Positions 1-7,899 of a stretch of DNA of 36,242 nt are shown here, one piece after another. This DNA is from Actinomycetota bacterium (GTDB lineage Bacteria; Actinomycetota; Acidimicrobiia; Acidimicrobiales; Microtrichaceae): the NCBI GenBank assembly GCA_009701845.1, contig WLJI01000007.1, positions 1 through 36,242 of the forward strand, given 5' to 3'. Position numbers and translations under genes: made by a program. The notes below the pieces were generated by a model, which saw only the letters and a program-made list of their open reading frames with translations, did no database searches and was not told the origin of the DNA. The stretch's first letter is position 1, and each line of letters begins with the position of its first letter.

Positions 1-271
1 GCATTCGGGTTCCGAGTCCGTTCAGAATTGCCAGCCAGCTGGCCCAGAACAAGAAGAGTCCCGCCGCTGCTGCTAAGAATGAAGCCAGATAATCGGCGGG
101 TGTGAGCAGGCCGAGATCTTCACTGATGGCATCCCAATTTCGCTTGAGGGCGATAGCCACGAAGACCGCCACGAGCAGCAGGAGAGTAATCCCGAGCAGT
201 CGTCTGAGGTGTCGTCGCGCTGGCCCGGGACCTTCGGATATGGCGTTCAAGCGAACCACATCAGGGGTCAC
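1..271 (-). CDS. Flippase-like membrane protein (UPF0104/LPG_synthase_TM type), N-terminal fragment
   Basis: A reverse-strand frame open from a GTG at 271 runs off the left edge, giving about 90 residues. It has a short basic N-terminus (RRHLRRLLG), a hydrophobic segment at about residues 27-43 (LLLLVAVFVAIAL), a polar stretch containing KRNWDAIS, and a second hydrophobic segment at about 63-80. This arrangement, with the W and NGLGTRM after the second helix, recalls the lysylphosphatidylglycerol-synthase transmembrane (UPF0104) family of lipid or polyprenol flippase-like proteins, usually about 300-350 residues. An in-frame TGA lies upstream, so the start is GTG 271 or GTG 259; neither has a clear Shine-Dalgarno. 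It is divergent from the methyltransferase at 376. The family call is tentative because only the first third is visible. Confidence 0.55.
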   Translation of the reverse strand, partial: MTPDVVRLNAISEGPGPARRHLRRLLGITLLLLVAVFVAIALKRNWDAISEDLGLLTPADYLASFLAAAAGLFLFWASWLAILNGLGTRM

Positions 272-375
272 CGGGAAGAGTCACGTTGGAAACGATACTG
301 CCCACAGGCAGGGCCCACGCTCCGAGGTGAACTTCTTCTCGCTCACCTACTGCCAATGAAGAACCTGTAGCCTGC

Positions 376-996
376 GTGGCTGTGACTACTGCTAGCGAGG
401 TGATCCCTACCGGCAATGCGTACGATAAGTACGGCACCTCAAACCCCATAGAACGCCGAATGATGGCAGGGTTTTTTGACGCATTTGACGGCTTTGTAGC
501 TAAGAGTAACCCGTCATCAGTTCTTGAAGTGGGTGCCGGAGAAGGCAGCATTGCCCGCCGACTGCTGGAACGAAACCCTGATCTGGGCATCACGATCCTT
601 GATCTACCCGATCCAGAATTGGCCTCCCACTGGGCAGGCCTCGAGGTGGCGCAGGTGCAAGGCTCCGTTGAGGAACTTCCCTTCCCTGACCGCAGTATGG
701 ATTTGATCCTGGCGATCGAGGTGCTTGAGCATGTTGTTCACCCAGAGGTTGCATTAGCCGAGATTGCACGAGTTGCGGATCGTGAGGTGATCCTCTCAGT
801 TCCTCGAGAGCCCATCTGGCGAATCGGCAACCTAGCGCGAGGGCGCTACCTGTCGGACTTGGGCAATACGCCGGGGCATATTCAGCACTGGTCAAAACAC
901 ACATTCGCTGCACTTGTTGGCCGCCACTTCGAGGTGCTGAGCGTCGCAGCACCACTTCCGTGGACCATGATTCACGCGCGCCGCCTAGAGCGTTGA
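376..996 (+). CDS. Class I SAM-dependent methyltransferase
   Basis: A 206-residue protein with a Methyltransf_11-type Rossmann fold. The SAM-binding motif I is VLEVGAGEGS (about residues 49-58), the acidic end of beta-2 is ILDLPDPE, motif II lies around PFPDRSMDLILAIEVLEHV, and a late motif is EVILSVPREPIWR. The substrate cannot be read. Proteins of this shape, with an SVPREP stretch and a GHIQHW segment, often sit beside polyprenol glycosyltransferases and flippase-like membrane proteins, and such a membrane protein is the divergent neighbour. The GTG at 376 is chosen as the first start after the upstream stop; GTG 382 is an alternative. It converges on the next methyltransferase with only one base between stop codons. 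Confidence 0.8.
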   Translation: MAVTTASEVIPTGNAYDKYGTSNPIERRMMAGFFDAFDGFVAKSNPSSVLEVGAGEGSIARRLLERNPDLGITILDLPDPELASHWAGLEVAQVQGSVEELPFPDRSMDLILAIEVLEHVVHPEVALAEIARVADREVILSVPREPIWRIGNLARGRYLSDLGNTPGHIQHWSKHTFAALVGRHFEVLSVAAPLPWTMIHARRLER

Positions 997-997
997 A

Positions 998-1588
998 CTA
1001 GCTGCGCTTGGCCATCACGGCAAAAGAGTTCATGCCAAGTTGAAAGGTGGAGTACTTGATGACCTTAAGGCCCACTTCGGCAGCGAGCAGATTCATACGT
1101 CGCTTGTTCAAGATGTTGATGTGATCGGCAAAGGCATCTGCTGATGTGAGGCCAAAGCGAGCGGTGATGGGCAGAACGATGTCATTTCCGAACGGGGTTG
1201 GTGTCGTCAGCAGGATGTTGCCCCCGTCTGCTAGCCGGTCGGCCAAGCGACTCATCACCATCTCGAGGTTGAAGAGGTGCTCGATGACAGCGGTGGCCAA
1301 GATGGTGTCGAATGACACCCAGTCGCGGGGCAAGTCCTGGTGGTCAAGATCTACCGCTTCGTAGGTGGCCTCTGGGTATCGATCCCTCAGCCGCTCAATG
1401 AGTTCGGCATCAAGATCGCAGCCGGTATACGAGGTAAAGCTTGATCGGAAGTCATGCACGAGTGGACTCGTTCCGCATCCAACCTCAAGCAGGTTCCCGC
1501 GAAGGTACGGCAACACCTTGGCATACCGAGAGGTTCTGAGTCGGCCCGAGGCGCGCCCCCCAACTTGTTCCTCAGCCGCTTCGGTCAT
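998..1588 (-). CDS. Class I SAM-dependent methyltransferase
   Basis: A 196-residue methyltransferase with motif I LLEVGCGTSPL (about residues 33-43), an acidic GCDLD after beta-2, FDTILATAVIEHL as motif II and a following ILLTTPTPFGND segment. The C-terminus (KRRMNLLAAEVGLKVIKYSTFQLG) is typical of small Methyltransf_11/23 proteins that modify small molecules or glycans. The ATG at 1588 follows the carboxylase stop by 27 bases on the same strand, so it may be co-transcribed with accA3, although no shared function is evident. The target is unknown. The codon phase is continuous and no damage is visible. Confidence 0.8.
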   Translation of the reverse strand: MTEAAEEQVGGRASGRLRTSRYAKVLPYLRGNLLEVGCGTSPLVHDFRSSFTSYTGCDLDAELIERLRDRYPEATYEAVDLDHQDLPRDWVSFDTILATAVIEHLFNLEMVMSRLADRLADGGNILLTTPTPFGNDIVLPITARFGLTSADAFADHINILNKRRMNLLAAEVGLKVIKYSTFQLGMNSFAVMAKRS

Positions 1589-1615
1589 CTGGACAACTGC
1601 TGAGCTCGCAACTGT

Positions 1616-3409
1616 TTAGCTCGCCGGAGTGGGCTCGATAACCACAACGACTTGACCGGCAGTGACAGATTCGCCGGACTCCACCTTGACTTCGGTCACG
1701 CTGCCGTCAACGTCTGAGGCCACGTTGTTCTCCATCTTCATGGCCTCGAGCACCACCACGGTGTCTCCCTTGGTCACGGTCTGGCCAACTTCGACTTCAA
1801 CCTTCACGATGGTTCCTTGCATAGGCACGGCGATTTTTCCGCTACCAGCAGCCCCGGCCGAACTTGCACCTGCTCCGCCACGCTTGGGGCGAGCTTTGGC
1901 AGACCCAGCTGCGCCAGAAGAGGCTACGGGTGCGAGTTGGGATTCGGGAACAAACATCGACACTGCAAATCGTTTGCCGTTGACCTCTACATCAACTTCT
2001 CGTTTGACCTTTGGCTCGGCGCCGTCGGTTTCTGCGGGGGCTTCTCCTGCCTTGCCGCCAATGCCAGTCAGGTCGAGCGTGTCTTCTACCCACTTCGTTG
2101 AGTGAGTAATCGCAGAGAAGTCGGGGTGACGAAGAATGGCAAGGTCTGCCGGAATGGTTGTGGCTACGCCCTCGACCACCATCTCTTCGAGTGCTCGAAT
2201 CATTCGGGCAATCGCAACGTCACGGTTGCGCCCCCACACGCAGAGCTTGCCGGTCAGGTTGTCGTAGTACTGGCTGATCTCGTCGCCCTCTTCGTACCCG
2301 CCGTCCCACCGCACGCCGTAACCAGAGGCAACCCTCAACTTGCTGAGCGGTCCTGGGGACGGAAGGAACTTGCCCTCGGCCACGTCCTCTGCGTTGATTC
2401 TGCACTCGATTGCGTGACCGTGAATCCGCACCTGCTCCTGTGTGAAGGGCAGTGCCTCTCCTGCGGCCACTCGGAGCTGAAGCTCTACTAGGTCAACGTC
2501 GGTGACGAGCTCTGTTACAGGGTGTTCCACCTGCAAGCGCGTGTTCATCTCTAGGTAGTAGAAGGACTCGTTCTCGTACAGGAATTCGACAGTGCCTGCG
2601 TTGACATAGTCGCAACCACGTGCGACTGCGCAGGCTGCTTCGCCCATCTCGGCGATGATCGCCTCTGGGATGCCAGGCGCTGGAGCTTCTTCAATCAGTT
2701 TCTGATGACGACGCTGAGCCGAGCAGTCACGTGTGCCTAAGTAGACCACGTTGCCGTGAGTGTCGGCCATGACCTGAACCTCAATGTGGCGAGGCCCGGT
2801 CAAGTAACGCTCCATGTAGCACTCGTCCCGGCCGAAGTAGGCCAAAGATTCACGCTGCGCAGACTCAAGAGCAGACACAACTTCATCCGGTGAAGCAACG
2901 ACCTTCATACCGCGACCGCCACCGCCGTAGGCAGCCTTGATGGCAATGGGGTAGCCAAACTCGGCGCCGAAAGCCTCGACCTGTGATGGGTCGGTGATGA
3001 TGTCAGTGGTTCCGGGTACTCCGTGTACTCCCACCTTTTCTGCTGCAAGTCGCGCCGAGATTTTGTCTCCCATGACGTCGATTGCTGCTGGAGGCGGGCC
3101 GATAAACGCCACGCCAATGTCCGTTATGCGCTTTGCGAACTCGCTGTTCTCGGAGAAGAATCCGTAGCCAGGGTGAACAGCTTGAGCGCCGGAACGGGCA
3201 ATCACATCAAGGATCTTGTCTGCGTCGATATAGCTCTCGGCTGCAGTCTGACCGCCGAGTGCGTAAGCCTCGTCGGCTAAGCGCACATGAAGCGCATCAC
3301 GGTCAAGGTCTGAGTAGACAGCCACGGTGGAGATCCCGAGTTCACGACATGCTCGGATGACCCGAACTGCAATTTCTCCACGATTTGCGATGAGTACTTT
3401 TGAAAACAC
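1616..3409 (-). CDS. accA3: Acetyl/propionyl-CoA carboxylase alpha subunit (biotin carboxylase plus BCCP)
   Basis: A 597-residue alpha subunit of an actinobacterial acyl-CoA carboxylase. It carries out ATP- and bicarbonate-dependent carboxylation of its own biotin, feeding a separate carboxyltransferase to make malonyl- or methylmalonyl-CoA. Visible parts in order: biotin carboxylase N-domain (KVLIANRGEIAVRVIRA, 4-20), ATP-grasp glycine loop GGGGRGM (162-168), EMNTRLQVEHPVTE (287-300), C-domain to about 450, a linker rich in Ala, Gly and Lys, and a BCCP lipoyl-type domain from about 525 with EAMKM, whose Lys558 is the biotin site. The length is usual for AccA3-type proteins. The start is GTG 3409, with AAAGGAAAG about 8 bases upstream. 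The carboxyltransferase beta subunit is not in the window. The divergent neighbour is biotin protein ligase, which would biotinylate Lys558. Confidence 0.95.
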   Translation of the reverse strand: MFSKVLIANRGEIAVRVIRACRELGISTVAVYSDLDRDALHVRLADEAYALGGQTAAESYIDADKILDVIARSGAQAVHPGYGFFSENSEFAKRITDIGVAFIGPPPAAIDVMGDKISARLAAEKVGVHGVPGTTDIITDPSQVEAFGAEFGYPIAIKAAYGGGGRGMKVVASPDEVVSALESAQRESLAYFGRDECYMERYLTGPRHIEVQVMADTHGNVVYLGTRDCSAQRRHQKLIEEAPAPGIPEAIIAEMGEAACAVARGCDYVNAGTVEFLYENESFYYLEMNTRLQVEHPVTELVTDVDLVELQLRVAAGEALPFTQEQVRIHGHAIECRINAEDVAEGKFLPSPGPLSKLRVASGYGVRWDGGYEEGDEISQYYDNLTGKLCVWGRNRDVAIARMIRALEEMVVEGVATTIPADLAILRHPDFSAITHSTKWVEDTLDLTGIGGKAGEAPAETDGAEPKVKREVDVEVNGKRFAVSMFVPESQLAPVASSGAAGSAKARPKRGGAGASSAGAAGSGKIAVPMQGTIVKVEVEVGQTVTKGDTVVVLEAMKMENNVASDVDGSVTEVKVESGESVTAGQVVVVIEPTPAS

Positions 3410-3413
3410 GCTC

Positions 3414-3419
3414 TATCTT
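3414..3419 (+). promoter_or_regulatory. Candidate -10 element for leaderless birA
   Basis: TATCTT fits the actinobacterial -10 form TANNNT and is followed by exactly six bases and the GTG at 3426, the geometry expected when transcription starts on the first base of the start codon. No convincing -35 is seen. The opposite strand of the same bases carries the accA3 ribosome-binding site. Confidence 0.4.
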
Positions 3420-3425
3420 TCCTTT

Positions 3426-4319
3426 GTGAGCTTCCTTCGCGCCAAACCAGCGCTCAACAAGACCAGATTTGCAGACGTTCGAACCGTGACCCAAACAGGC
3501 TCGACCAATGCCGACATGAAACTGTTGCTCAGTTCGGCAGGGTCGGTCGAGACTCGCAAGGAGTCACCTCAAGTTAGCCCCATTGTGCTGCTAGCAGATC
3601 ATCAGACGGCCGGCCGTGGTCGTCTGGACCGTACATGGCAGGCCCCACCGGGCACATCGCTGCTCATGACGATTGGGCTCCCGCTCGTTGGGATCTCAGG
3701 TGAGTACCAAACTTTGCTGACCACCTGCTTGGCATTGTCTGTCACGGATGCAACTCAGAAACTTGGTCTTGAGCAGGTGAGAATCAAGTGGCCGAATGAT
3801 CTGGTCTGCGATGCTGGCGCAGTTTCTGGTGCTGAGGAACCCACCGAGGCGACCTCTCGCGACGAGGAGCCGCGGTTTGGCTACTTCAAGCTCGGCGGGA
3901 TTCTGGCCGAGTTGCATCAGATTCCCGGTGCTGGCTCGTGTGCGTTGCTCGGCCTTGGCCTGAATGTCAATTGGCCCGAGGTGCCAACGGAACTCTCGGG
4001 TATTGCATCCTCGCTGAACAAAGTCGTGGGTCACGAGATTGATCGTGAGGAGCTGCTCATTCAGATCCTTCTAGCCCTTGACGCTCGGTGGCTGCCGATG
4101 CTTGAAGAACCCGCTGGTGACCTCTCCGTTATGTTCGATACGTATAGGTCGCGTTCTGCCACGATTGGCTCACGGGTGCGAGTTGTACTTCCTCAGGGTG
4201 AACTTGTTGGAACCGCCGCTGATATTGCAGCCGATGGTGCACTTTTGCTGCGCGATGATTCCGGTGTCGAACATGTAGTCACCGTCGGAGATGTTGTTCA
4301 CGCCCGTCCGGCAAGCTAG
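3426..4319 (+). CDS. birA: Biotin--[acetyl-CoA-carboxylase] ligase (class I, no DNA-binding domain)
   Basis: A 297-residue enzyme that makes biotinyl-5'-AMP and transfers biotin to the BCCP lysine. Recognisable: TGSTNAD near residues 24-30, the biotin/ATP loop GRGRLDRTW (63-71), and KWPNDL (121-126) with the catalytic lysine. A C-terminal SH3-like domain ends in VVTVGDVVHA. There is no N-terminal winged helix, so it is not a BirA repressor. The frame stays open upstream to 3327, but that part runs antisense through the accA3 start. GTG 3426 is preferred because it lies six bases after a TATCTT element and has no Shine-Dalgarno, which suits leaderless translation; ATG 3390 is an alternative. 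It sits 16 bases from the divergent accA3. Confidence 0.9.
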   Translation: MSFLRAKPALNKTRFADVRTVTQTGSTNADMKLLLSSAGSVETRKESPQVSPIVLLADHQTAGRGRLDRTWQAPPGTSLLMTIGLPLVGISGEYQTLLTTCLALSVTDATQKLGLEQVRIKWPNDLVCDAGAVSGAEEPTEATSRDEEPRFGYFKLGGILAELHQIPGAGSCALLGLGLNVNWPEVPTELSGIASSLNKVVGHEIDREELLIQILLALDARWLPMLEEPAGDLSVMFDTYRSRSATIGSRVRVVLPQGELVGTAADIAADGALLLRDDSGVEHVVTVGDVVHARPAS

Positions 4320-4339
4320 CGGCTGAGCCGTTGCTGCGA

Positions 4340-4387
4340 CTCAGCTCAGGGAAGGTTCAGCACGGGGAAGATTCAGCTCAGGGGTCT
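4340..4387 (+). repeat. Three degenerate 16-bp tandem repeats between birA and pabC
   Basis: Units at 4340-4355 (CTCAGCTCAGGGAAGG), 4356-4371 (TTCAGCACGGGGAAGA) and 4372-4387 (TTCAGCTCAGGGGTCT) follow one another directly. They fill most of the 70-base convergent gap between the birA and pabC stop codons. No coding or clear hairpin role is visible. Confidence 0.6.
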
Positions 4388-4389
4388 GC

Positions 4390-5112
4390 TCAAGGGTCGA
4401 TCAGCGAGCCGTATGTGTGATCGAAGCACTTCTGAACAAACTCGGTGACGGGCCGCTGCGTGGGTAGTTCTTGGAAGTCCAGCAGGTGTACTGGTTGCAC
4501 TTGTCGAAACGTCGAGACCACAAAGAGCTCTTCTGCGCGTTGGAGTTCAGAGAATCCAATCGCAGATTCCAGTGCTGGGTGCTTCGTTCCTGCGAGCGCT
4601 TCTAGGAGTAGCTCTCGGGTCACTCCGGGCCGGCAACCAGAGCTCAGATCTGGAGTGTGAAGCTGCCCATCAAGAACTACAAAGACGTTGCTCAGAGCAG
4701 CGCTACAAAGATCACCGTGAAGGTTTGCAAACACCACCTCTGCACTGACAGAACTTGCTGCTAACAGGGCCACGTTTGGCGAATACCCCGAGGTTTTGAG
4801 CCCCGCTAGGGCCGAGTCGGGGTCACACCGGAACGAACTAGTCCTGAGTGCAATCGGCGACCGTTGAATAGTCATTGCAGACACGGCAAGGGTGAGTGTG
4901 TCTGAGAACGTGACGCGCAATCGGCCTGGCTCAGCTCCCCAAGCCTGGCAGACCTGCTCGATCCCAAGGGCGAGTTCTTGATCCTCTGGCAGTTCCGGCA
5001 GCAGCTTGAGTTGAGCGGCCGAAGAGCGGAGTCGCTGCAAGTGCCGGGTCAGAGCAAATGGCCGCCCGTTGCGAATCTCGATCGTTTCGAAGACAGCGAT
5101 GGCCGAACTCAC
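4390..5112 (-). CDS. pabC: Class IV PLP enzyme, probable 4-amino-4-deoxychorismate lyase
   Basis: A 240-residue class IV aminotransferase-fold protein. The pathway role would be release of pyruvate from aminodeoxychorismate to give p-aminobenzoate for folate. FETIEIRNGRPFALTRHLQRL marks the N-domain. LKTSGYSPNV holds the expected PLP lysine (Lys106), and SNVFVVLDGQLHTPDL is the conserved C-domain stretch. The GTG start at 5112 overlaps the pabB stop as GTGA, so translation should be coupled, which supports the PabC assignment over a branched-chain aminotransferase. Odd point: in GDLCSAALSNVF the glutamate that normally follows GDLC and contacts the PLP ring nitrogen is Ser137. Activity may therefore be altered, or the protein may do something else. 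Confidence 0.8.
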   Translation of the reverse strand: MSSAIAVFETIEIRNGRPFALTRHLQRLRSSAAQLKLLPELPEDQELALGIEQVCQAWGAEPGRLRVTFSDTLTLAVSAMTIQRSPIALRTSSFRCDPDSALAGLKTSGYSPNVALLAASSVSAEVVFANLHGDLCSAALSNVFVVLDGQLHTPDLSSGCRPGVTRELLLEALAGTKHPALESAIGFSELQRAEELFVVSTFRQVQPVHLLDFQELPTQRPVTEFVQKCFDHTYGSLIDP

Positions 5113-6170
5113 AACTGTGATGTGCCGACGGCCACCTGCAGCAGGTGCCTAGCCTTGAGTTGGGTTTCTTGCCACTCGCCAACGGGGTCGGAGTCGTAGG
5201 TAATTGCTCCGCCCGTTCCAAAACACAACTGGCCATCTTCAATCCAAAATGTTCGAATCGCCACGTTGAGGTCGCCGACAACTCGGTCCGCGTCAACCCA
5301 GCCCACAGCTCCGCAGTAGATGCCGCGGCCGCCCGGCTCGAGGCGCGCAATTGACTCCAGCGCAGCCAGCTTGGGCGCACCGGTCACTGACCCGGGCGGA
5401 AACGTGGCTTCAATGGCCTCTGACCATCCAAGGCCCTCGCGCAGAGTGCCCTCGACAGTGCTGACTAAATGAAAGAGGCCTGGGTGTTCTTCGACGTCGA
5501 GCAGGTTGGGAACAGTGACTGATCCCCACTCGCAGACTCGGCCGAGATCATTGCGTACAAGGTCCACAATCATGATGTTCTCGGCTCGGTCCTTTGCCAG
5601 AAATCCGTCGGCAGTAGCGGATGTGCCTTTGATGGGCGAGGAACAGACTTTTCTTCCGTTTCGAGACAAGAAACGCTCAGGCGACGCACTCGCAACTTGT
5701 ACCCCGTGAGCAGGGAGGCGTACCACAGCAGAAAACGGTGAAGGGTTACCGAGCGCGAGTGCAGCACCAAGTGCTGCAATATCTTGCGAAGAATCTTCAA
5801 GACCTCTGCGGGTCGGCATCTCTGCCCGTAGGCGGCGAGTCAGGTTGACCTGATACACGTCGCCGTTAGCGATTTCGTTGCGAATACTCTCGACTCCGCT
5901 CACAAAACCAGCCTGATCAAGGCTGCTCGACCAAGCAGCAGGAGTCGGTCCGCTCCACGGCAACCCCGGCCACGGTCGTGCGGCTCGCACGGAAGCGAAT
6001 CTTGCGCAGGTGGCTTCGCCTTCAAATGGCAACACCACAGCCCAAAAACCTTGGGAGTCGAGCGCCGCAAGATCGGTGGTGACATCCACAAGATCGGTGC
6101 AGAGTCGGCCGCCGAGTACAGCCAACGGCTCGGATTGGCCCTTTTTGCCAATGTGGGGTGCAGAATTCAC
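5109..6170 (-). CDS. pabB: Aminodeoxychorismate synthase component I
   Basis: A 353-residue chorismate-binding enzyme that aminates chorismate to 4-amino-4-deoxychorismate with ammonia from a glutaminase partner. Motifs: GDVYQVNLTRR (103-113), SASPERFLS (161-169), PIKGT (179-183), ENIMIVDLVRNDLGRV (197-212) and FPPGSVTGAPK (257-267). PIKGT, with Lys181 as the attacking residue, separates PabB from anthranilate synthase TrpE, which has PIAGT. It is short because the N-terminal domain is reduced. The GTG start at 6170 has TAGGAT about nine bases upstream. It overlaps pabC by four bases. No PabA-type glutaminase is in the window. Confidence 0.93.
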   Translation of the reverse strand: MNSAPHIGKKGQSEPLAVLGGRLCTDLVDVTTDLAALDSQGFWAVVLPFEGEATCARFASVRAARPWPGLPWSGPTPAAWSSSLDQAGFVSGVESIRNEIANGDVYQVNLTRRLRAEMPTRRGLEDSSQDIAALGAALALGNPSPFSAVVRLPAHGVQVASASPERFLSRNGRKVCSSPIKGTSATADGFLAKDRAENIMIVDLVRNDLGRVCEWGSVTVPNLLDVEEHPGLFHLVSTVEGTLREGLGWSEAIEATFPPGSVTGAPKLAALESIARLEPGGRGIYCGAVGWVDADRVVGDLNVAIRTFWIEDGQLCFGTGGAITYDSDPVGEWQETQLKARHLLQVAVGTSQL

Positions 6171-6188
6171 GATCTGATCATCCTACGG

Positions 6189-6206
6189 CTTCGGATTTGG
6201 CCGAAG
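6189..6206. promoter_or_regulatory. Small inverted repeat in the divergent pabB/LCP gap
   Basis: CTTCGG (6189-6194) and CCGAAG (6201-6206) form a perfect 6-bp dyad with a six-base loop. It lies in the 85-base intergenic region between the divergent pabB and LCP starts. It could be an operator or a transcript hairpin; the length is short enough for chance. Confidence 0.25.
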
Positions 6207-6255
6207 GACTGCAGCTTGCTCAAGCACGGTCCTGAAGGAATGCGCAGGATTGTGC

Positions 6256-7794
6256 ATGAGTCTGATCCCCTCGGACTGCTACTTTCCTGCAGTGCCCCGA
6301 GTGAGATCTTCGAAGCCGCATCGGAGCTGGACCCAGAGGGCCCTGCTCGGCGTGAACCTAGTTGTGGTTTTTGCATGCCTTCTGAGCGCGCTAGCGCTCA
6401 CCCGGTTGCGTTCGACGATCGAGAACGTGCCAGTGGTAGACATCGGCTCCGCCCTAGCCCCTTCAGCCGAGGTCACAGAGCCTCGAAACTTCTTGATTAT
6501 CGGCACTGATTCAGCCGCAGGGTTGGCCGATGATGATCCGGTACTCAATAAGCGGTCTACGGGTGGCCAACTTGCAGATGTCATCATGATTCTGCGAGTA
6601 GACCCTAGAGACAAGTCTGTCCGGTTGTTGTCGATCCCTCGAGATAGTCGCGTCGAGTTGTCGCCGAGCGGAAAGATGGAACGTATCAACGCTGCAATGG
6701 GCGGGGTCGACGGCGAGGCCAACCTGGTGCAGACCATCACCCGAAATTTCGGAGTTCAGATCGACAACTACGTACAAGTTGACTTCCTGTCCTTTAGAGA
6801 TCTCGTTGAGGTGCTCGGTGGTGTGCCGGTGTATTTCACGACACCGGTCCGAGACGAAAATTCTGGGCTTGCAATCGATGAACCTGGATGCAAGCTGCTT
6901 GACCCTGTTCAGGCCCTGTCCTATGCCAGGGCCCGTCACTTTTACTTTTACAAAGATGGTAAGTGGCGGCCTGATGGTACGGGCGACCTTGGCCGCATTA
7001 GTCGGCAGCAGGACTTCATGAAGCGGGCGCTTCGTCGCGCTGCAGATAAAGGCATGCGGAACCCCAACACTGCGCTGGGGGTGATCAACGCTGCTGCTAG
7101 CTCCGTCAAGATGGACTCGACCTTGGATGTAGGAACGCTGCTGTCGCTTGCCACTCAGTTCCAGAGTTTCAACCCTGATGCTCTGCAGTCAGTTCAGATT
7201 CCTACCTTCTCTGCACCCAGGGGCGGCATTGCCTACCAAGAGGTCGACTGGGCGGCTGCAGAACCTCTTCTCGTCCCATTTAGGGGAGTGGCAACGGGAG
7301 CAACTCCAACCAAGCAGCAGGTCATCGTCGATGTAGCCGCTCGCCCAGCTCAGATTGATACTGCAACGGGTGCTGCGGCGCAGCTCGACACGGCGGGCTT
7401 TGATGCCGAGGTGGTAGAGAATCGAACCGCCGGCCCAGTGACCAAAATCACCTACGGTCCGCTCGGCAGAGATGCAGCGGTTCTGCTCGCTGCACAACTC
7501 AACACCATTCCGCAGTTTGAACGAAACGAAGAGATTCGCGGGTATCGCGTGGTCTTAACAGTTGGATCAGATTTCTCGGGCGTGTCCGATGCTGGGGTCC
7601 CGGTAGATTCGCTACCCGCTGATCAAGTACCGCCAAAAGATCCCCCGACGCGTCCACCAGCGACCACCACTGGGGAGTCTGGGCCAACCACGCTGCCCAT
7701 TGATGGCGAACCGCTCGCTGAACCCGCTCCGGATGTGGTCAACGTGCCCGGGGTGGTACCAACGGATCCTGCGGCCGCTGCGCTGTGTCGCTAA
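6256..7794 (+). CDS. LytR-CpsA-Psr (LCP) family glycopolymer transferase
   Basis: A 512-residue membrane-anchored protein. LCP enzymes transfer lipid-linked glycopolymers to peptidoglycan on the outer face of the membrane. It has an N-terminal cytoplasmic stretch, one transmembrane helix at about 29-49, then the LCP core: FLIIGTD (79-85), SIPRDSRV (126-133), INAAM (144-148), FLSFRDLVEVLGGV and YARARH (223-228) with DLGRISRQQDF (244-254), which supply the arginines and aspartates of the pyrophosphate site. A LytR_C-type domain follows at about 365-450, then a Pro/Thr-rich tail. ATG 6256 is used; TTG 6250, two codons earlier, has GAAGGA at a better distance. It opens the polysaccharide block, consistent with final attachment of that polymer. 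Confidence 0.9.
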   Translation: MSLIPSDCYFPAVPRVRSSKPHRSWTQRALLGVNLVVVFACLLSALALTRLRSTIENVPVVDIGSALAPSAEVTEPRNFLIIGTDSAAGLADDDPVLNKRSTGGQLADVIMILRVDPRDKSVRLLSIPRDSRVELSPSGKMERINAAMGGVDGEANLVQTITRNFGVQIDNYVQVDFLSFRDLVEVLGGVPVYFTTPVRDENSGLAIDEPGCKLLDPVQALSYARARHFYFYKDGKWRPDGTGDLGRISRQQDFMKRALRRAADKGMRNPNTALGVINAAASSVKMDSTLDVGTLLSLATQFQSFNPDALQSVQIPTFSAPRGGIAYQEVDWAAAEPLLVPFRGVATGATPTKQQVIVDVAARPAQIDTATGAAAQLDTAGFDAEVVENRTAGPVTKITYGPLGRDAAVLLAAQLNTIPQFERNEEIRGYRVVLTVGSDFSGVSDAGVPVDSLPADQVPPKDPPTRPPATTTGESGPTTLPIDGEPLAEPAPDVVNVPGVVPTDPAAAALCR

Positions 7795-7899
7795 CTCTCT
7801 TCTGACGGCTCGGGCAGAGATCTTCAGAGAGGAGCCAAAAACTCGAGTTGAGGACGTAACCTGAAGAGCAGGTTCGAATCATTCAAGGGAGTTCAGTCG

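Noticed and set aside
102-359. 85-residue + strand frame at the left edge
   Set aside because: It is antisense to the flippase-like gene, which has clear hydrophobic helices in the reverse frame.
3327-3425. N-terminal extension of BirA
   Set aside because: It runs antisense through the accA3 start and has no family similarity; GTG 3426 is better placed.
7870-7895. tRNA-like T-loop (GGTTCGAATC) upstream of ugd
   Set aside because: The flanking bases do not form a T-stem and no acceptor or anticodon arm can be built in the 105-base gap.
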